Shown here: one piece after another, positions 45,220 to 56,208 of the stretch
Layout: each line of letters begins with the position of its first letter
Position numbering within the stretch: the first letter of the stretch is position 1
NCBI RefSeq assembly: GCF_001999945.1
Contig: NZ_CP019650.1
Location: 3,153,001 to 3,217,000 of the forward strand
Source: Microbulbifer agarilyticus
GTDB taxonomy: Bacteria > Pseudomonadota > Gammaproteobacteria > Pseudomonadales > Cellvibrionaceae
Reading direction: 5' to 3'
Length of the DNA stretch: 64,000 nt
Notes under the pieces: generated by a model
Databases searched by the model: none
Told to the model about the DNA's origin: nothing
The model's input: the letters and a program-made list of their open reading frames with translations, nothing else
Program-made: the position numbers and the translations under genes

Positions 45220-45705
45220 GTGAAACCTTTAAATATCGGGCTAACGGTGCTGGCACTCGCAATACTGTGCGCAAGCAACGCATTCGCAAACGACCAGAAA
45301 GACTTGAACAGCCTGCTCGACCAATTCCTCGCGGGCGCATCCAATGACATCGCGGTGCATGAGCGGTTCTGGGCAGACGACCTGATCTATACCAGTTCAA
45401 ACGGCCAGCGCTTCGGTAAGAAAAAAATTATTCAGGGAATGCGGGAAGCGGCAAGCGAGAACGAGCAAACGACTGCAAGTGTAGATTACCGGGCAGAGGA
45501 CACTGACATTCGTCTATTCGGGGACACTGCGGTAATTGCCTTCCGGCTCGTAGCTGAACCTGGCTCCGCCGATACGAAAAACAAGCAAACCGAGATAACC
45601 GAATTCTTCAATACCGGCACCTTCGTCAAACGCGACGGCAAGTGGCAGGCGGTGGCCTGGCAGGCCACGAAGATCCCACCGGCCACTCCATCATCGGGCG
45701 ACTAG
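45220..45705 (+). CDS. Small exported NTF2-fold (DUF4440/SnoaL-like) protein
   Basis: A 161-residue precursor with a clear Sec signal peptide (basic start, hydrophobic stretch about 6-22, cleavage near ASNAFA-ND). The mature part looks like the NTF2-like DUF4440 fold: LNSLLDQFLAGASNDIAVHE, FWADDLIYTSSNGQRFGKK, VIAFRLVAE and FFNTGTFVKRDGKWQAVAWQ. These small alpha+beta cone proteins may bind a small molecule; no function can be assigned. GTG at 45220 with ribosome site AGGAGAAAGG, 26 bases after degS, so probably cotranscribed. Confidence 0.8.
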   Translation: MKPLNIGLTVLALAILCASNAFANDQKDLNSLLDQFLAGASNDIAVHERFWADDLIYTSSNGQRFGKKKIIQGMREAASENEQTTASVDYRAEDTDIRLFGDTAVIAFRLVAEPGSADTKNKQTEITEFFNTGTFVKRDGKWQAVAWQATKIPPATPSSGD

Positions 45706-45737
45706 GTCACCACAACTACTCTGAAACCAGCCTGAAA

Positions 45738-47054
45738 CTAGTCTGAAGTTTCCCGCACCCGGTACTCGGCGGAGCGGGCATGAGCATCCAACCCCTCTCC
45801 TTTCGCCAACGTCGCGGCAACCCGACCCAGGGTGTCCGCGCCTTGAGGCGAACAAAAAATTATTGAGCTGCGCTTCTGAAAATCGTAGACGCCCAAGGGG
45901 GAAGAAAAGCGTGCAGTCCCGCTGGTAGGCAATACGTGATTGGGCCCGGCACAGTAGTCGCCGAGCGCTTCTGCCGTGTAACGACCAAGGAAAATAGCAC
46001 CGGCGTGGCGAATCTTCGGCAGGTACTGCTCCGGTGTATCCACTGACACTTCGAGATGCTCCGGAGCAATTCGGTTGGAAACTTCGATCGCCTGCTCGAT
46101 ATCCCGCACCAGAATCAATGCACCGCGATCCGCCAGCGAGCGACTCGCAATCTCTTCTCGGGGCAAATCTGCCAGCAGCTTTTGCAGAGATTGCTCAACC
46201 GCATTCAGGAAACCGGCATCCGGGCTCAGCAGTATCGACTGCGCCTGCTCGTCGTGCTCGGCCTGCGACAACAGATCCATGGCAATCCAGTCTGGATCGG
46301 TCTCACCATCGCAGATCACCAGAATTTCCGAAGGCCCGGCGATCATATCGATGGCCACCTGGCCAAACACCGCGCGCTTGGCCGAGGCAACGAAAATATT
46401 GCCCGGGCCAACAATTTTATCGACCCTAGCTACCGCCTCAGTGCCATATGCCAACGCGGCAACCGCCTGGGCGCCACCAATGGTAAACACCTTGTCGACA
46501 CCCGCTATAGCCGCTGCCGCCAGTACCAAATCACTAAGCTGGTTATCTGGTGCTGGTACCACCATCAATATTTCATCAACACCGGCAACCCGCGCGGGTA
46601 TGGCATTCATCAAAACTGAGGAAGGGTAACTCGCCTTGCCACCGGGCACGTAGATTCCCACCCGCTCCATGGCAGTGATCTGCTGACCAAGCACAGTGCC
46701 ATCGGCTTCCTGATACTGCCAGGAAGCCTGTAGTTGATGTTCGTGATAAGACCGTACGCGCTCCGCTGCAGCCTCAAGCGCGGAACGCTTGTCCGCAGGG
46801 ATACGCTCCAGTGCTGCTTTTAAGTCTTCACGCTGCAAACAAAACTCTTGCGCCTGCTGCAACTCCCGGCGATCAAAACGGTTGGTGTATTCAATTACCG
46901 CGGCGTCGCCACGGGCCTTCACCTCGCGCAGAATATCGGCCACCGTCGCTTCAACCCGAGTGTCGGCTACCGACTCCCACGCCAATAAGGTGTCGAGTTC
47001 ACTGGAAAAATCTGCAGTGCCAGCATCCAGCCGGCGTATGGAAAAATCACTCAT
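45738..47054 (-). CDS. hisD: Histidinol dehydrogenase HisD
   Basis: HisD performs the last two steps of histidine synthesis, oxidising histidinol to histidine with NAD and zinc. The 438-residue protein has [78 protein letters not shown] and [14 protein letters not shown], covering the active site and zinc ligands. ATG at 47054, six bases after hisG, with ribosome site GGGGAG. The hisC gene that often follows hisD in Pseudomonas is not here. Confidence 0.96.
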   Translation of the reverse strand: MSDFSIRRLDAGTADFSSELDTLLAWESVADTRVEATVADILREVKARGDAAVIEYTNRFDRRELQQAQEFCLQREDLKAALERIPADKRSALEAAAERVRSYHEHQLQASWQYQEADGTVLGQQITAMERVGIYVPGGKASYPSSVLMNAIPARVAGVDEILMVVPAPDNQLSDLVLAAAAIAGVDKVFTIGGAQAVAALAYGTEAVARVDKIVGPGNIFVASAKRAVFGQVAIDMIAGPSEILVICDGETDPDWIAMDLLSQAEHDEQAQSILLSPDAGFLNAVEQSLQKLLADLPREEIASRSLADRGALILVRDIEQAIEVSNRIAPEHLEVSVDTPEQYLPKIRHAGAIFLGRYTAEALGDYCAGPNHVLPTSGTARFSSPLGVYDFQKRSSIIFCSPQGADTLGRVAATLAKGEGLDAHARSAEYRVRETSD

Positions 47055-47060
47055 GGAGGA

Positions 47061-47699
47061 CTACTCCCCGCTCCGTGCACGCACCGCTTCGGCCAACTGC
47101 TCGATCAACGCGTTGATCGGCCCATATTTCATTTTCATGGAAGCCTTGTTCACAATCAGGCGACTGCTGATGTCTGCGATTTCATCCCGCGCTTCCAGGC
47201 CATTCGCCTTCAGGGTGTTACCGGTATCGACGATATCCACAATTTCATCGGCGAGATCCATCAGCGGGGCCAACTCCATCGCGCCATACAGCTTGATGAT
47301 ATCGGCCTGGCGCCCCTGTGCAGCGTAATACCGCTTTGCCGACTGCACGAACTTGGTAGCAACCTTGATACGCCCACTGGGCAGAGGTGCGCCTTTAATA
47401 CCAGCCGTCATCAGCCGGCAGCGCGCGATATTGAGATCAAGCGGCTCGTAGATATTGCTGTCGTCGTGCTCCAGCAGGTTATCTTTACCCGCCACGCCCA
47501 TATCGGCGGCACCGTGTTGCACATAGGTAGGCACGTCGGAACCACGAAGGATCAACAGGCGAACATTTTCCTGATTGGTGGGAAAAATCAGTTTGCGGCT
47601 CTTGGCAATATCTTCCGCGGGCTCCAAACCTGCAGCCGCGAGCAGCGGCAGCGTTTCCTTGAGAATACGCCCCTTGGTCAGGGCAATAGTGATCTGCAT
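47061..47699 (-). CDS. hisG: ATP phosphoribosyltransferase HisG, short form
   Basis: HisG condenses ATP and PRPP, the first and regulated step of histidine synthesis. From ATG 47699 it has 212 residues ([20 protein letters not shown]), the short form that lacks the C-terminal regulatory domain and needs the partner HisZ for activity; hisZ is not in this window. [35 protein letters not shown] and the PRPP loop [20 protein letters not shown] are clear. The longer frame to 47762 is not family-like. It lies between murA and hisD. Confidence 0.95.
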   Translation of the reverse strand: MQITIALTKGRILKETLPLLAAAGLEPAEDIAKSRKLIFPTNQENVRLLILRGSDVPTYVQHGAADMGVAGKDNLLEHDDSNIYEPLDLNIARCRLMTAGIKGAPLPSGRIKVATKFVQSAKRYYAAQGRQADIIKLYGAMELAPLMDLADEIVDIVDTGNTLKANGLEARDEIADISSRLIVNKASMKMKYGPINALIEQLAEAVRARSGE

Positions 47700-47869
47700 A
47701 GCATTTATGGTTGTTTGTGAGCCCGGAATATCCGGGCCAAAGTGCGTGGGCATCGCCCCCAAAATCCCCCGGGAGCTTATCGACTCTTGCTTGGCCGCGC
47801 CAATACAAATCTAGAATAGCGCTAGAAGGAATCGGGCCCATGCCCGACTCATCAGTAAAGGATTAAGGG

Positions 47870-49171
<1,302 letters not shown>

Positions 49172-49180
49172 TCACAAAAA

Positions 49181-49414
49181 TTACAGTCCTGCCTCTTCGG
49201 GCGTAAGGGTTTTCATTTGCACCGCGTGCAGGGTGCCATCGGCAATTTTGTCAGACAGCGCAGCGTAAACCAGCTGCTGTTTTTTCAGACGGCTGAGGCC
49301 GTCGAACGCGTCACTAACCACGGTGAGCTGCAGGTGGCTGCCTTCGAAGGCCACTTCTACATTACTGCCGGGAATGTGCCCTTCGATCAGGGACTTGATT
49401 TGATCTGGCTGCAT
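49181..49414 (-). CDS. ibaG: BolA-family protein IbaG
   Basis: A 77-residue BolA-family protein (IbaG/YrbA), which together with a monothiol glutaredoxin handles [2Fe-2S] clusters and responds to acid. The fold is recognisable from VEVAFEGSHLQLTVVSDAFDG and KKQQLVYAALSDKIADGTLHA; the conserved C-terminal histidine is in TLHAVQMKTLTPEEAG. In gammaproteobacteria it is almost always placed between mlaB and murA; here mlaB is absent and the next upstream gene is mlaC. Confidence 0.94.
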   Translation of the reverse strand: MQPDQIKSLIEGHIPGSNVEVAFEGSHLQLTVVSDAFDGLSRLKKQQLVYAALSDKIADGTLHAVQMKTLTPEEAGL

Positions 49415-49525
49415 AGGAGGGAATTACTATCGGATAACAAAGAGCGCGCAAGTGTACTGGAATAGCGCCCGGTGCGCAGCCGCGTTACCGCCACTGCACA
49501 CCGCTGTATGGATACGACGCAGGGA

Positions 49526-50218
49526 TCAGGGGTTGCCTGCAACCTTGTCCGCCGCAGACCAACCGGCGATCACCTTGTCGATGTTGCCGTTGTTCGCCTG
49601 CATGGCCTGGGCAAACTGCCCGCGGAAGGTCTTACCCAGGTTTACACCGTTCAAGATCACATTGATCAGCTTCCACTGGCCACTGCGATTACGCACAAGG
49701 GTGTAGGAAACTTTGGTCAAACCTTCGTTACTGCGCACTTCCTGCAGCACATTGACGCGATTACCGCTGGGCGCTGTCCCGGGGTTAATCACCTTTACGT
49801 CCAGATCGCCAAAGGTGGCAACGCCGCGGGCAAAGGTCGCCACCAGATCCCGGCGGAAGGTACTGGCAAACTTGGCGCGCTGCGCAGGCGTCGCCTTTTT
49901 CGCATAGCTACCCATTACGCCGCGAGCGATAAAGTCGAAGTCCACCACCGGCGCGAGCACCCGATCCACGGCGGCATAGTAACGCTGAGGATTGGCGCTA
50001 AGGTGCTGACCCTCGGCGCGAATAGTATTCAGAAGCTGGCCGGAAACCCCCTCGATCATGGTGTAGGGATTTTGGGCGGCTGTAGCGAAGGGCGCCACCA
50101 GACACAGCAGCGCGGCAGACATCCACAGACTCGCCTTGCGCACGATACGCGTCACAGCCGAGCCGGAACGCTTTCCGGTGCTATCGGTAGAAATAAAGGT
50201 AGAAGTGAGTGCACTCAC
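49526..50218 (-). CDS. mlaC: Periplasmic phospholipid-binding protein MlaC (Ttg2D), without neighbouring mlaFEDB
   Basis: MlaC ferries phospholipids across the periplasm between the outer-membrane MlaA complex and the inner-membrane MlaFEDB transporter. The 230-residue precursor has a long basic start and a signal peptide core (about 32-46) cleaved near ATA-AQ. The Tol-Ttg2 fold is clear: INTIRAEGQHLSANPQRYY-like segment, VLAPVVDFDFIARGVMG, QRAKFASTFRRDLVATFA and WKLINVILNGVNLGKTFRGQF. GTG at 50218 has ribosome site GGGAG. No mlaF, mlaE or mlaD lies upstream and no mlaB downstream, which is unusual. Confidence 0.92.
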   Translation of the reverse strand: MSALTSTFISTDSTGKRSGSAVTRIVRKASLWMSAALLCLVAPFATAAQNPYTMIEGVSGQLLNTIRAEGQHLSANPQRYYAAVDRVLAPVVDFDFIARGVMGSYAKKATPAQRAKFASTFRRDLVATFARGVATFGDLDVKVINPGTAPSGNRVNVLQEVRSNEGLTKVSYTLVRNRSGQWKLINVILNGVNLGKTFRGQFAQAMQANNGNIDKVIAGWSAADKVAGNP

Positions 50219-50519
50219 AGATCATCTCCCATTGGCAATTCGTCCCTTGGATGCCCATAACGCCAAAAAGTGTCATGGGACGCCGAAAAATCACGCTGAC
50301 TGACGCAAAAAGGCGGAATATGTATTCGCCCCAGCTCTACAGCTGACAATAGCGGCGGCAAACTATACCATGGCGGCCCCGCGGACAAGCGGCACTGGGT
50401 CACTTTGCCTTAAGGCGCCGCTTTTTGAGCCAATATTGATAGGTTAGCACTTCTGCCACCCAAGCAGACGTCTTCCGCAAAGCTACGCTAGAGACTGCCC
50501 CGAGACAGTGAGACAAACG
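50219..50519. promoter_or_regulatory. Divergent gap between mlaC and kdsD
   Basis: This 301-base stretch must hold promoters for mlaC (leftward) and the kdsD operon (rightward), but no convincing -35/-10 pair stands out. Frames through it are shadows without family features. In related genomes mlaF, mlaE and mlaD fill this position; I see no remnant of them in any frame. Confidence 0.5.
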
Positions 50520-51491
50520 ATGGGTAAAGACCTGATTCTCCAGGCGGGACGCCGCACCATTACCATGGAGACCGCCGCTGTGGCGGCGCTGGAAGCTCGC
50601 GTTGATGATAGCTTTCACCGCGCCTGTGAGCTCATGCTGGGCTGTAGCGGCCGTGTAATCGTCTCCGGCATGGGCAAATCCGGCCACATTGGCCGAAAAA
50701 TCGCCGCCACCCTGGCGAGCACTGGCACGCCGAGCTTTTTTGTACACCCGGGAGAAGCCAGCCACGGTGACCTGGGCATGATCACCCGCCACGACGTGGT
50801 CATCGCCATATCCAATTCCGGCTCTTCCGCAGAAGTACTCACCCTGCTTCCGCTATTGAAGCGACTGGGTATTCCGCTGATCAGCATGACTGGCAAGACA
50901 GATTCTCCACTGGCGCAGTCCGCAGACGTCAATCTCGATATTGCCGTTGAGACGGAAGCCTGCCCGCTGAACTTAGCGCCAACCTCTTCCACCACCGTAA
51001 CCCTGGTGATGGGTGACGCACTGGCAGTGGCGCTGCTTGAGGCCCGCGGCTTTACCGCCGAGGATTTCGCCTTTTCCCACCCCGGGGGGGCTCTTGGCCG
51101 GCAGTTGCTACTCAAAGTCGCCGATGTGATGCACGCCGGTGAAGAACTTCCCCAGGTATCCCCGGAAACACCGTTATCCAAAGCCCTCCTGGAAATGACC
51201 AGCAAGGGCTTTGGCATGACCACGATTGTGGATAGCAACGGGCAACTGCTCGGAGTATTCACCGACGGTGACCTACGCCGAGTAATCGACCAGAAACTGG
51301 AACTGGATACCGCCACTATGGAACAAGTGATGAGCCGACGTCCGAAGACGGTCAGTGCGCACACACTCGCCGCCGAAGCCCTGCGCATTATGGAAGACAA
51401 CAAAATCACCGCGCTGGTAGTAGAAGACCCGGAACACCACCCGATCGGTCTGCTGCACATGCATGACGTTTTGCGCGCCGGCGTTATTTGA
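50520..51491 (+). CDS. kdsD: D-arabinose 5-phosphate isomerase KdsD
   Basis: KdsD converts ribulose 5-phosphate to arabinose 5-phosphate for Kdo synthesis. The 323-residue protein has an N-terminal SIS domain (VSGMGKSGHIGRKIAATLAS, FFVHPGEASHGDLGM, ISNSGSSAEVL) with a C-terminal pair of CBS domains (about 205-323; MTTIVDSNGQLLGVFTDGDLRR and ITALVVEDPEHHPIGLLHMHD). ATG at 50520; an in-frame GTG at 50508 is possible. First gene of the kdsD-kdsC-lptC-lptA-lptB run. Confidence 0.95.
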   Translation: MGKDLILQAGRRTITMETAAVAALEARVDDSFHRACELMLGCSGRVIVSGMGKSGHIGRKIAATLASTGTPSFFVHPGEASHGDLGMITRHDVVIAISNSGSSAEVLTLLPLLKRLGIPLISMTGKTDSPLAQSADVNLDIAVETEACPLNLAPTSSTTVTLVMGDALAVALLEARGFTAEDFAFSHPGGALGRQLLLKVADVMHAGEELPQVSPETPLSKALLEMTSKGFGMTTIVDSNGQLLGVFTDGDLRRVIDQKLELDTATMEQVMSRRPKTVSAHTLAAEALRIMEDNKITALVVEDPEHHPIGLLHMHDVLRAGVI

Positions 51492-51512
51492 CCGAATTGA
51501 AGGACGAGACTT

Positions 51513-52067
51513 TTGACCCAACCCACCCCTACAGCCAGCCAGCAGCAAATCCACGAAAAGCTGAGCAAGGTCCGCCACCTGATCCTGGACGTGGACGGCG
51601 TGCTCACCGATGGCCGCCTGTATTTTGACAACCAGGGTAACGAACAGAAGACCTTCCACACCCTGGATGGACAGGGCATTAAAATGCTGCAGAAGTCGGG
51701 TGTGGCCGTCGCGATCATTACCGGGCGCCGCAGCGCCCTGGTGGAAAAGCGCGCACATGACCTCGGCATCACTCGCCTGATCCAGGGCCGTGAAGACAAA
51801 TACACCGCTTTCCTGGAGCTGTTCGCCAACGAACCTTACGATCTGGAAAACATTGCCTATGTCGGCGACGATTACCCGGACCTGCAGCTGATGACCCGGG
51901 TGGGCTGCCCGATTGCTGTGCCGGATGCCGCGCACCCGGTACGCGAGCGCGCGCTATTTGTCACCGAGCGCCGCGGAGGTATGGGTGCGGTGAGAGAAGT
52001 ATGCGACCGTATCATGCACGCGCAGGGAACCTTTGAGGCCGCCCTCGCTCCTTATTTAGCAGACTGA
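51513..52067 (+). CDS. kdsC: Kdo-8-phosphate phosphatase KdsC (TTG start)
   Basis: KdsC is a HAD-superfamily phosphatase that releases Kdo from Kdo 8-phosphate. The 184 residues include the nucleophile motif LILDVDGVLTDG, the second motif AIITGRRS, the lysine region and VGDDYPDLQLM for magnesium. The start codon is TTG at 51513, supported by AAGGACGA upstream and by the family N-terminus; no ATG or GTG lies near. It follows kdsD by 21 bases. Confidence 0.94.
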   Translation: MTQPTPTASQQQIHEKLSKVRHLILDVDGVLTDGRLYFDNQGNEQKTFHTLDGQGIKMLQKSGVAVAIITGRRSALVEKRAHDLGITRLIQGREDKYTAFLELFANEPYDLENIAYVGDDYPDLQLMTRVGCPIAVPDAAHPVRERALFVTERRGGMGAVREVCDRIMHAQGTFEAALAPYLAD

Positions 52068-52087
52068 GAAAAGGAAGAAACAACGGA

Positions 52088-52651
52088 ATGCGCACCTGGC
52101 TCCCCCTGGTGATCGTGGTGGCTCTCATCTCTGCCGGACTCTGGTTTACCGAGAGCCCACCAGAGCAGCTACTGGGTAAACGCCCCACCCAGCAGGAACA
52201 CAATCGTGCCGCGGACCTGATCATTCGCGATGCGCGTACACGCCACTACAACATCGATGGCGATCTCGCCTATGAAGTGGACGCCGAGCGCATTACCTTC
52301 TTTCGGTTTGCCCGCCGCGACCGCGCCGACCTTACCGAACCGCGCATGATGTTTTATCAGGGCGAAGACACGAAATGGCGCACCGAGTCGCGCAAGGGTA
52401 TTGCCTACAACAACGGCCAGAGAGTTGTATTGCAGGGAGACGTTTCTGTCTCAGAGCTGCCGCAACCGGGAATCACCCTGCGCACTCCGAAAATTACCCT
52501 TAAACCCCGCGAGGAATTCGCCGAAACCGACAAAGTTGTTACCATTACCGATGGTGCCAACATCACTACCGGCAAAGGCCTGCGGGCAGACCTCAAACAA
52601 GACAAGGTAGAAATACTCTCCAATGTGGAAAGTCGCTATGAAACTCGCTAA
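52088..52651 (+). CDS. lptC: LPS export system inner-membrane protein LptC
   Basis: LptC is the bitopic inner-membrane protein that receives LPS from LptB2FG and passes it to LptA. The 187 residues have an N-terminal membrane helix (about 4-20) and a periplasmic beta-jellyroll domain (LIIRDARTRHYNIDGDLAYEV-like start, RKGIAYNNGQRVVLQGDV, MFYQGEDTKW). ATG at 52088 has ribosome site AAGGAAGAAA. Its 3' end overlaps lptA by 14 bases. Confidence 0.92.
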   Translation: MRTWLPLVIVVALISAGLWFTESPPEQLLGKRPTQQEHNRAADLIIRDARTRHYNIDGDLAYEVDAERITFFRFARRDRADLTEPRMMFYQGEDTKWRTESRKGIAYNNGQRVVLQGDVSVSELPQPGITLRTPKITLKPREEFAETDKVVTITDGANITTGKGLRADLKQDKVEILSNVESRYETR

Positions 52652-53171
52652 TTCCCGCGGGCAAATCGCCGCACTCGCGCTCACCGCAGCCTGCGTACTG
52701 GCGGCTCCGCAGGCACTTGCACTGCCCGACGATCGACAACAGCCTGTCAAAGTCTCCGCCGACAACCTCGAGGCCAATCGCAGCAAAAACCTTTCGATCT
52801 ACAGTGGCAACGTAGTCATCAGCCAGGGCTCGCTGCAAATTCGCGCAGACCGCGTGGAAGTGCACGGCAACAGCAAAGGCGAAATCAACAAAGTGGTCGC
52901 CACCGGCAAACCCGCACACTTCCAACAGCAAGTGGAAGAAAGCACTAATCCAGTAAAGGCCCGCGCCCAGCGAATCGAATTCCTGGTAGCAAGCGATGCC
53001 CTACAGCTAACTGGTGAAGCCTTTGTCGATCGCGACGGCAATACCCTGTCTGCCGAACGCATCGACTATGACCTCAACAGCGAGCAGATGCAGGCTCAGG
53101 GCCAGTCCGAGAAGAAGCGCGTCGAGATGATCTGGAAGCCGGAGGCCAAGCCAGCTCAGGATGGGCAATAA
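52638..53171 (+). CDS. lptA: Periplasmic LPS transport protein LptA
   Basis: LptA forms the periplasmic bridge that carries LPS to the outer membrane. From ATG 52638 (177 residues) there is a signal peptide (cleavage near ALA-LPDD) and the OstA jellyroll domain: KVSADNLEANRSKNLSIYSG, GSLQIRADRVEVHG, KARAQRIEFLVASDALQLTG and DRDGNTLSAERIDYDL. An upstream ATG at 52623 is possible. It overlaps lptC and precedes lptB. Confidence 0.93.
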   Translation: MKLANSRGQIAALALTAACVLAAPQALALPDDRQQPVKVSADNLEANRSKNLSIYSGNVVISQGSLQIRADRVEVHGNSKGEINKVVATGKPAHFQQQVEESTNPVKARAQRIEFLVASDALQLTGEAFVDRDGNTLSAERIDYDLNSEQMQAQGQSEKKRVEMIWKPEAKPAQDGQ

Positions 53172-53244
53172 CGCCCCTCTTACATCGACAAGATCACGAA
53201 AAAAAAATTCAAACAGCGCGCAGCGCTGACAGCGGAATTAAGCA

Positions 53245-53970
53245 ATGCCCACGCTCAAGGCACTACACCTCGCCAAGCAATACAAAAAGCGCAAAGTTGT
53301 TCAGGATGTGTCCGTCAGCGTATCCAGCGGGCAGATTGTAGGCCTGCTCGGCCCCAATGGCGCGGGTAAAACCACCTGTTTTTATATGATTGCGGGCTTG
53401 GTACAGGCCGACGCGGGCCAGGTTTTGATCGATGATGAGGACATTACCGGCCTCTCCATGCACGGTCGCGCCCGCAAGGGTATTGGCTACCTGCCACAGG
53501 AAGCCTCGGTATTCCGGCGCCTGTCGGTACAAGACAACATCATGGCAATTCTGGAGACCCGCAAAGACCTCGACCGCACGCAGCGCAAAGAGCAACTCGA
53601 GTCATTGCTGGAAGAGTTCCATATCACGCATATTCGCGAGAGCCTCGGCATGGCACTCTCCGGCGGTGAACGCCGCCGAGTGGAAATAGCGCGCGCACTC
53701 GCGACAAACCCTGCATTCGTACTGCTGGACGAACCCTTTGCCGGTGTTGACCCGATCTCCGTCGCCGATATCCAGCAAATCATTCGCCACCTGCGGGATC
53801 GCGATATCGGCGTCCTGATCACCGACCACAATGTGCGCGAGACCCTCGACATCTGCGAAATCGCCTACATCGTCAGCGAAGGTCACATCATCGCCTCTGG
53901 CAACCCCAGAGACGTCGCCGAAAACAAACGAGTGAAAGATGTGTACCTGGGCCATCAGTTCACGATTTGA
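53245..53970 (+). CDS. lptB: LPS export ABC transporter ATPase LptB
   Basis: LptB is the ATPase of the LptB2FG LPS extractor. The 241 residues contain Walker [17 protein letters not shown], the Q-loop region [12 protein letters not shown] signature [15 protein letters not shown], Walker [14 protein letters not shown] and the switch histidine in [11 protein letters not shown]. It lacks membrane segments; partners LptF and LptG are not in the window. ATG at 53245, 73 bases after lptA. Confidence 0.97.
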   Translation: MPTLKALHLAKQYKKRKVVQDVSVSVSSGQIVGLLGPNGAGKTTCFYMIAGLVQADAGQVLIDDEDITGLSMHGRARKGIGYLPQEASVFRRLSVQDNIMAILETRKDLDRTQRKEQLESLLEEFHITHIRESLGMALSGGERRRVEIARALATNPAFVLLDEPFAGVDPISVADIQQIIRHLRDRDIGVLITDHNVRETLDICEIAYIVSEGHIIASGNPRDVAENKRVKDVYLGHQFTI

Positions 53971-54199
53971 GCCTTTTTCAGAAAAGCTTTCCAGAAACCG
54001 TGAAAAATAGAGATTTTGATCACGGGAATACACGCTTAACCGGAAGGCGTGACTTTTTCGGCATACTTATTGCTTAACTTGCCCCTTGTCTTCCTACCCT
54101 CCCCGGGGTAGTCTGCAGGAAATGAGCCTTATCCCGCCGCCAAAGGAATAAAATTCTTTTCGGTAGGTCATCGCCAGATTTTTCTGCCGGCAAACCTCT

Positions 54200-55663
54200 A
54201 TGAAGCAGTCACTCCAGTTAAAACTCGGCACGCAGCTGACAATGACCCCCCAGCTGCAGCAGGCTATTCGCCTGCTGCAATTGTCGACGCTGGATCTGCA
54301 ACAGGAAATTCAATCCGCACTGGACAGCAACCCGCTGCTCGAGTCAGATTTTGACGAGCACGCCGGCGAGTCCCACCAAGACCAGAACACCCCAGCCCAG
54401 CAAGCCGAAGAACGCACCGAGAGCGCACCAGAGCCCCAGGCAGAATCCACCGCCGAGGGGGACTGGAGCAGCGACATCCCCGACGAATTGCCGGTAGATA
54501 CCCGCTGGGATGACATTTACTCCGGTGGCACCAGCAGCGGGTCGGCGGAAACGGAAGAGTACGCGCTGGAGCAGCGCAACGCGGTCTCCGAAAGCCTGCA
54601 GGATCACCTGCTGTGGCAACTGAACCTCACACCACTCACCGACTCGGACAAGCAGATCGGCGAGGCACTCATTGACGCCATCGCCCCGAACGGCTTTCTC
54701 GATACCAGCGTGGAAGAATTGGCGGAATCCCTCGAAGTGGATACCGATGAAGTAACCGCGGTCCTCAAGACGATTCAACAGCTTGAACCCGTTGGCTGTG
54801 GCGCCCGCGACCTGCGTGAAAGCCTGATCCTGCAGTTGCGTCAGCTACCCGAGGGGACCCCCTGGCTGGAACAGGCGCTGACCGTAGTCGGCCAGCACCT
54901 CGATCTGCTGGGCAAACGCGATTTTCGCCAGCTAAGCCGACGCACCCGCCTCAATGAAACACAGCTTGGTGAAGTGATGCGCCTGATTCAGACGCTCACC
55001 CCCTACCCCGGTGAAGTCTTTGGCGGCGAGGAGCCACAGTATGTGGTGCCGGACGTCATCGTCACTCGCAAGCAGGATCGCTGGGTAGTGGAGCTAAACC
55101 CGGAAACCACCCCCAAGCTGCGCATCAACGACACCTACGCCTCGCTGATCAAGCGAGCTGACAACTCCAGCGAAAACAACTACCTGCGGGACAACCTGCA
55201 AGAAGCCCGCTGGTTCCTGAAGAGCCTACAGAGCCGCCACGAGACACTGCTCAAAGTGGCCAGCAGCATCGTGGAAAAACAACAGGGCTTTTTCGAGCAG
55301 GGTCCCGAAGCCATGAAACCCATGGTGCTGGCGAATATTGCCGAGACCATCGGCATGCACGAGTCCACCATCTCGCGGGTGACCACCCAGAAGTACATGC
55401 TCACCCCCCGGGGCGTATTCGAACTCAAGTATTTCTTCTCCAGCCACGTGAGCACCGACTCCGGTGAAGACGCCTCATCCACCGCCATTCGCGCGCTGAT
55501 TCGCAAGCTGATCGATGGCGAGCAGCCGCGTAAACCACTATCCGATAACAAGATCACCCAGGAACTGGACTCCCAGGGCATCAAAGTCGCAAGACGCACT
55601 GTGGCCAAGTACCGGGAATCCATGGGTATCCCCTCTTCGAGCGAGCGTAAGAGACTGGTCTAA
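54200..55663 (+). CDS. rpoN: RNA polymerase sigma-54 factor RpoN
   Basis: Sigma-54 directs RNA polymerase to -24/-12 promoters that require AAA+ activators. The 487-residue protein has the glutamine-rich N-terminal activator-interacting region ([19 protein letters not shown] and [16 protein letters not shown]), an acidic linker (about 50-120), the core-binding domain, a helix-turn-helix ([19 protein letters not shown]) and the RpoN box [13 protein letters not shown] at 54200. About 230 bases separate it from lptB, room for its own promoter. It is followed by hpf, ptsN, rapZ and npr. Confidence 0.97.
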   Translation: MKQSLQLKLGTQLTMTPQLQQAIRLLQLSTLDLQQEIQSALDSNPLLESDFDEHAGESHQDQNTPAQQAEERTESAPEPQAESTAEGDWSSDIPDELPVDTRWDDIYSGGTSSGSAETEEYALEQRNAVSESLQDHLLWQLNLTPLTDSDKQIGEALIDAIAPNGFLDTSVEELAESLEVDTDEVTAVLKTIQQLEPVGCGARDLRESLILQLRQLPEGTPWLEQALTVVGQHLDLLGKRDFRQLSRRTRLNETQLGEVMRLIQTLTPYPGEVFGGEEPQYVVPDVIVTRKQDRWVVELNPETTPKLRINDTYASLIKRADNSSENNYLRDNLQEARWFLKSLQSRHETLLKVASSIVEKQQGFFEQGPEAMKPMVLANIAETIGMHESTISRVTTQKYMLTPRGVFELKYFFSSHVSTDSGEDASSTAIRALIRKLIDGEQPRKPLSDNKITQELDSQGIKVARRTVAKYRESMGIPSSSERKRLV

Positions 55664-55852
55664 CCAAACCGGTCATTTTTCAGCGAAAACTTGCCTCGCA
55701 TACTGACTACTTCGAGCCCTGAAAGCAGTATTCCGCACAACCAATAGCCCTGCGCCGAGTGTATCCTTCCATTCTGACGCACTTCCTAGTAGGGTTGCCG
55801 CCCTGAGCGGGGGTGCGACAGGATTCGTGTTGTACCCAATAAGGAGAAATCC

Positions 55853-56146
55853 ATGCAGATCAATATCAGTGGTCACCATGTAGAAGTTACTCCGGCCATT
55901 CGCGATTACTGCCTGACCAAACTGGACAAGCTCTCCCGCCACAACGACCTCGTCAACAATGCACAGGTCACTCTGTCTGTCGACAAACTCACTCAGAAAG
56001 CCGAGGCCTTAGTGCACGTAAACGGCAACAAGGATATTTTTGCCGACTCGGAATCTGACGATATGTACGCAGCGATCGATTCGCTCACGGACAAGCTCGA
56101 CCGTCAGCTGCTGAAACACAAAGAGAAGTTACGCAGTCACCGCTAG
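55853..56146 (+). CDS. hpf: Ribosome hibernation promoting factor HPF (short form)
   Basis: HPF binds the 30S decoding region and, with RMF, promotes 100S ribosome dimers in stationary phase. The 97-residue protein is the short form: MQINISGHHVEVTPAIRDYC, KLSRHNDLVNNAQVTLSVDK and KDIFADSESDDMYAAIDSL. ATG at 55853 with ribosome site AAGGAGAAATCC. It is the standard neighbour of rpoN. Confidence 0.95.
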   Translation: MQINISGHHVEVTPAIRDYCLTKLDKLSRHNDLVNNAQVTLSVDKLTQKAEALVHVNGNKDIFADSESDDMYAAIDSLTDKLDRQLLKHKEKLRSHR

Positions 56147-56208
56147 TCTCAGTACTTGGAGTACCCAAGAGCAACGGCTGACTTGCACCGCTAGATCATC
56201 TGTACGTT

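Noticed and set aside
50615..51829. Open frame of 404 codons on the minus strand
   Set aside because: Antisense to kdsD and kdsC, Ser/Arg-rich, no domain.
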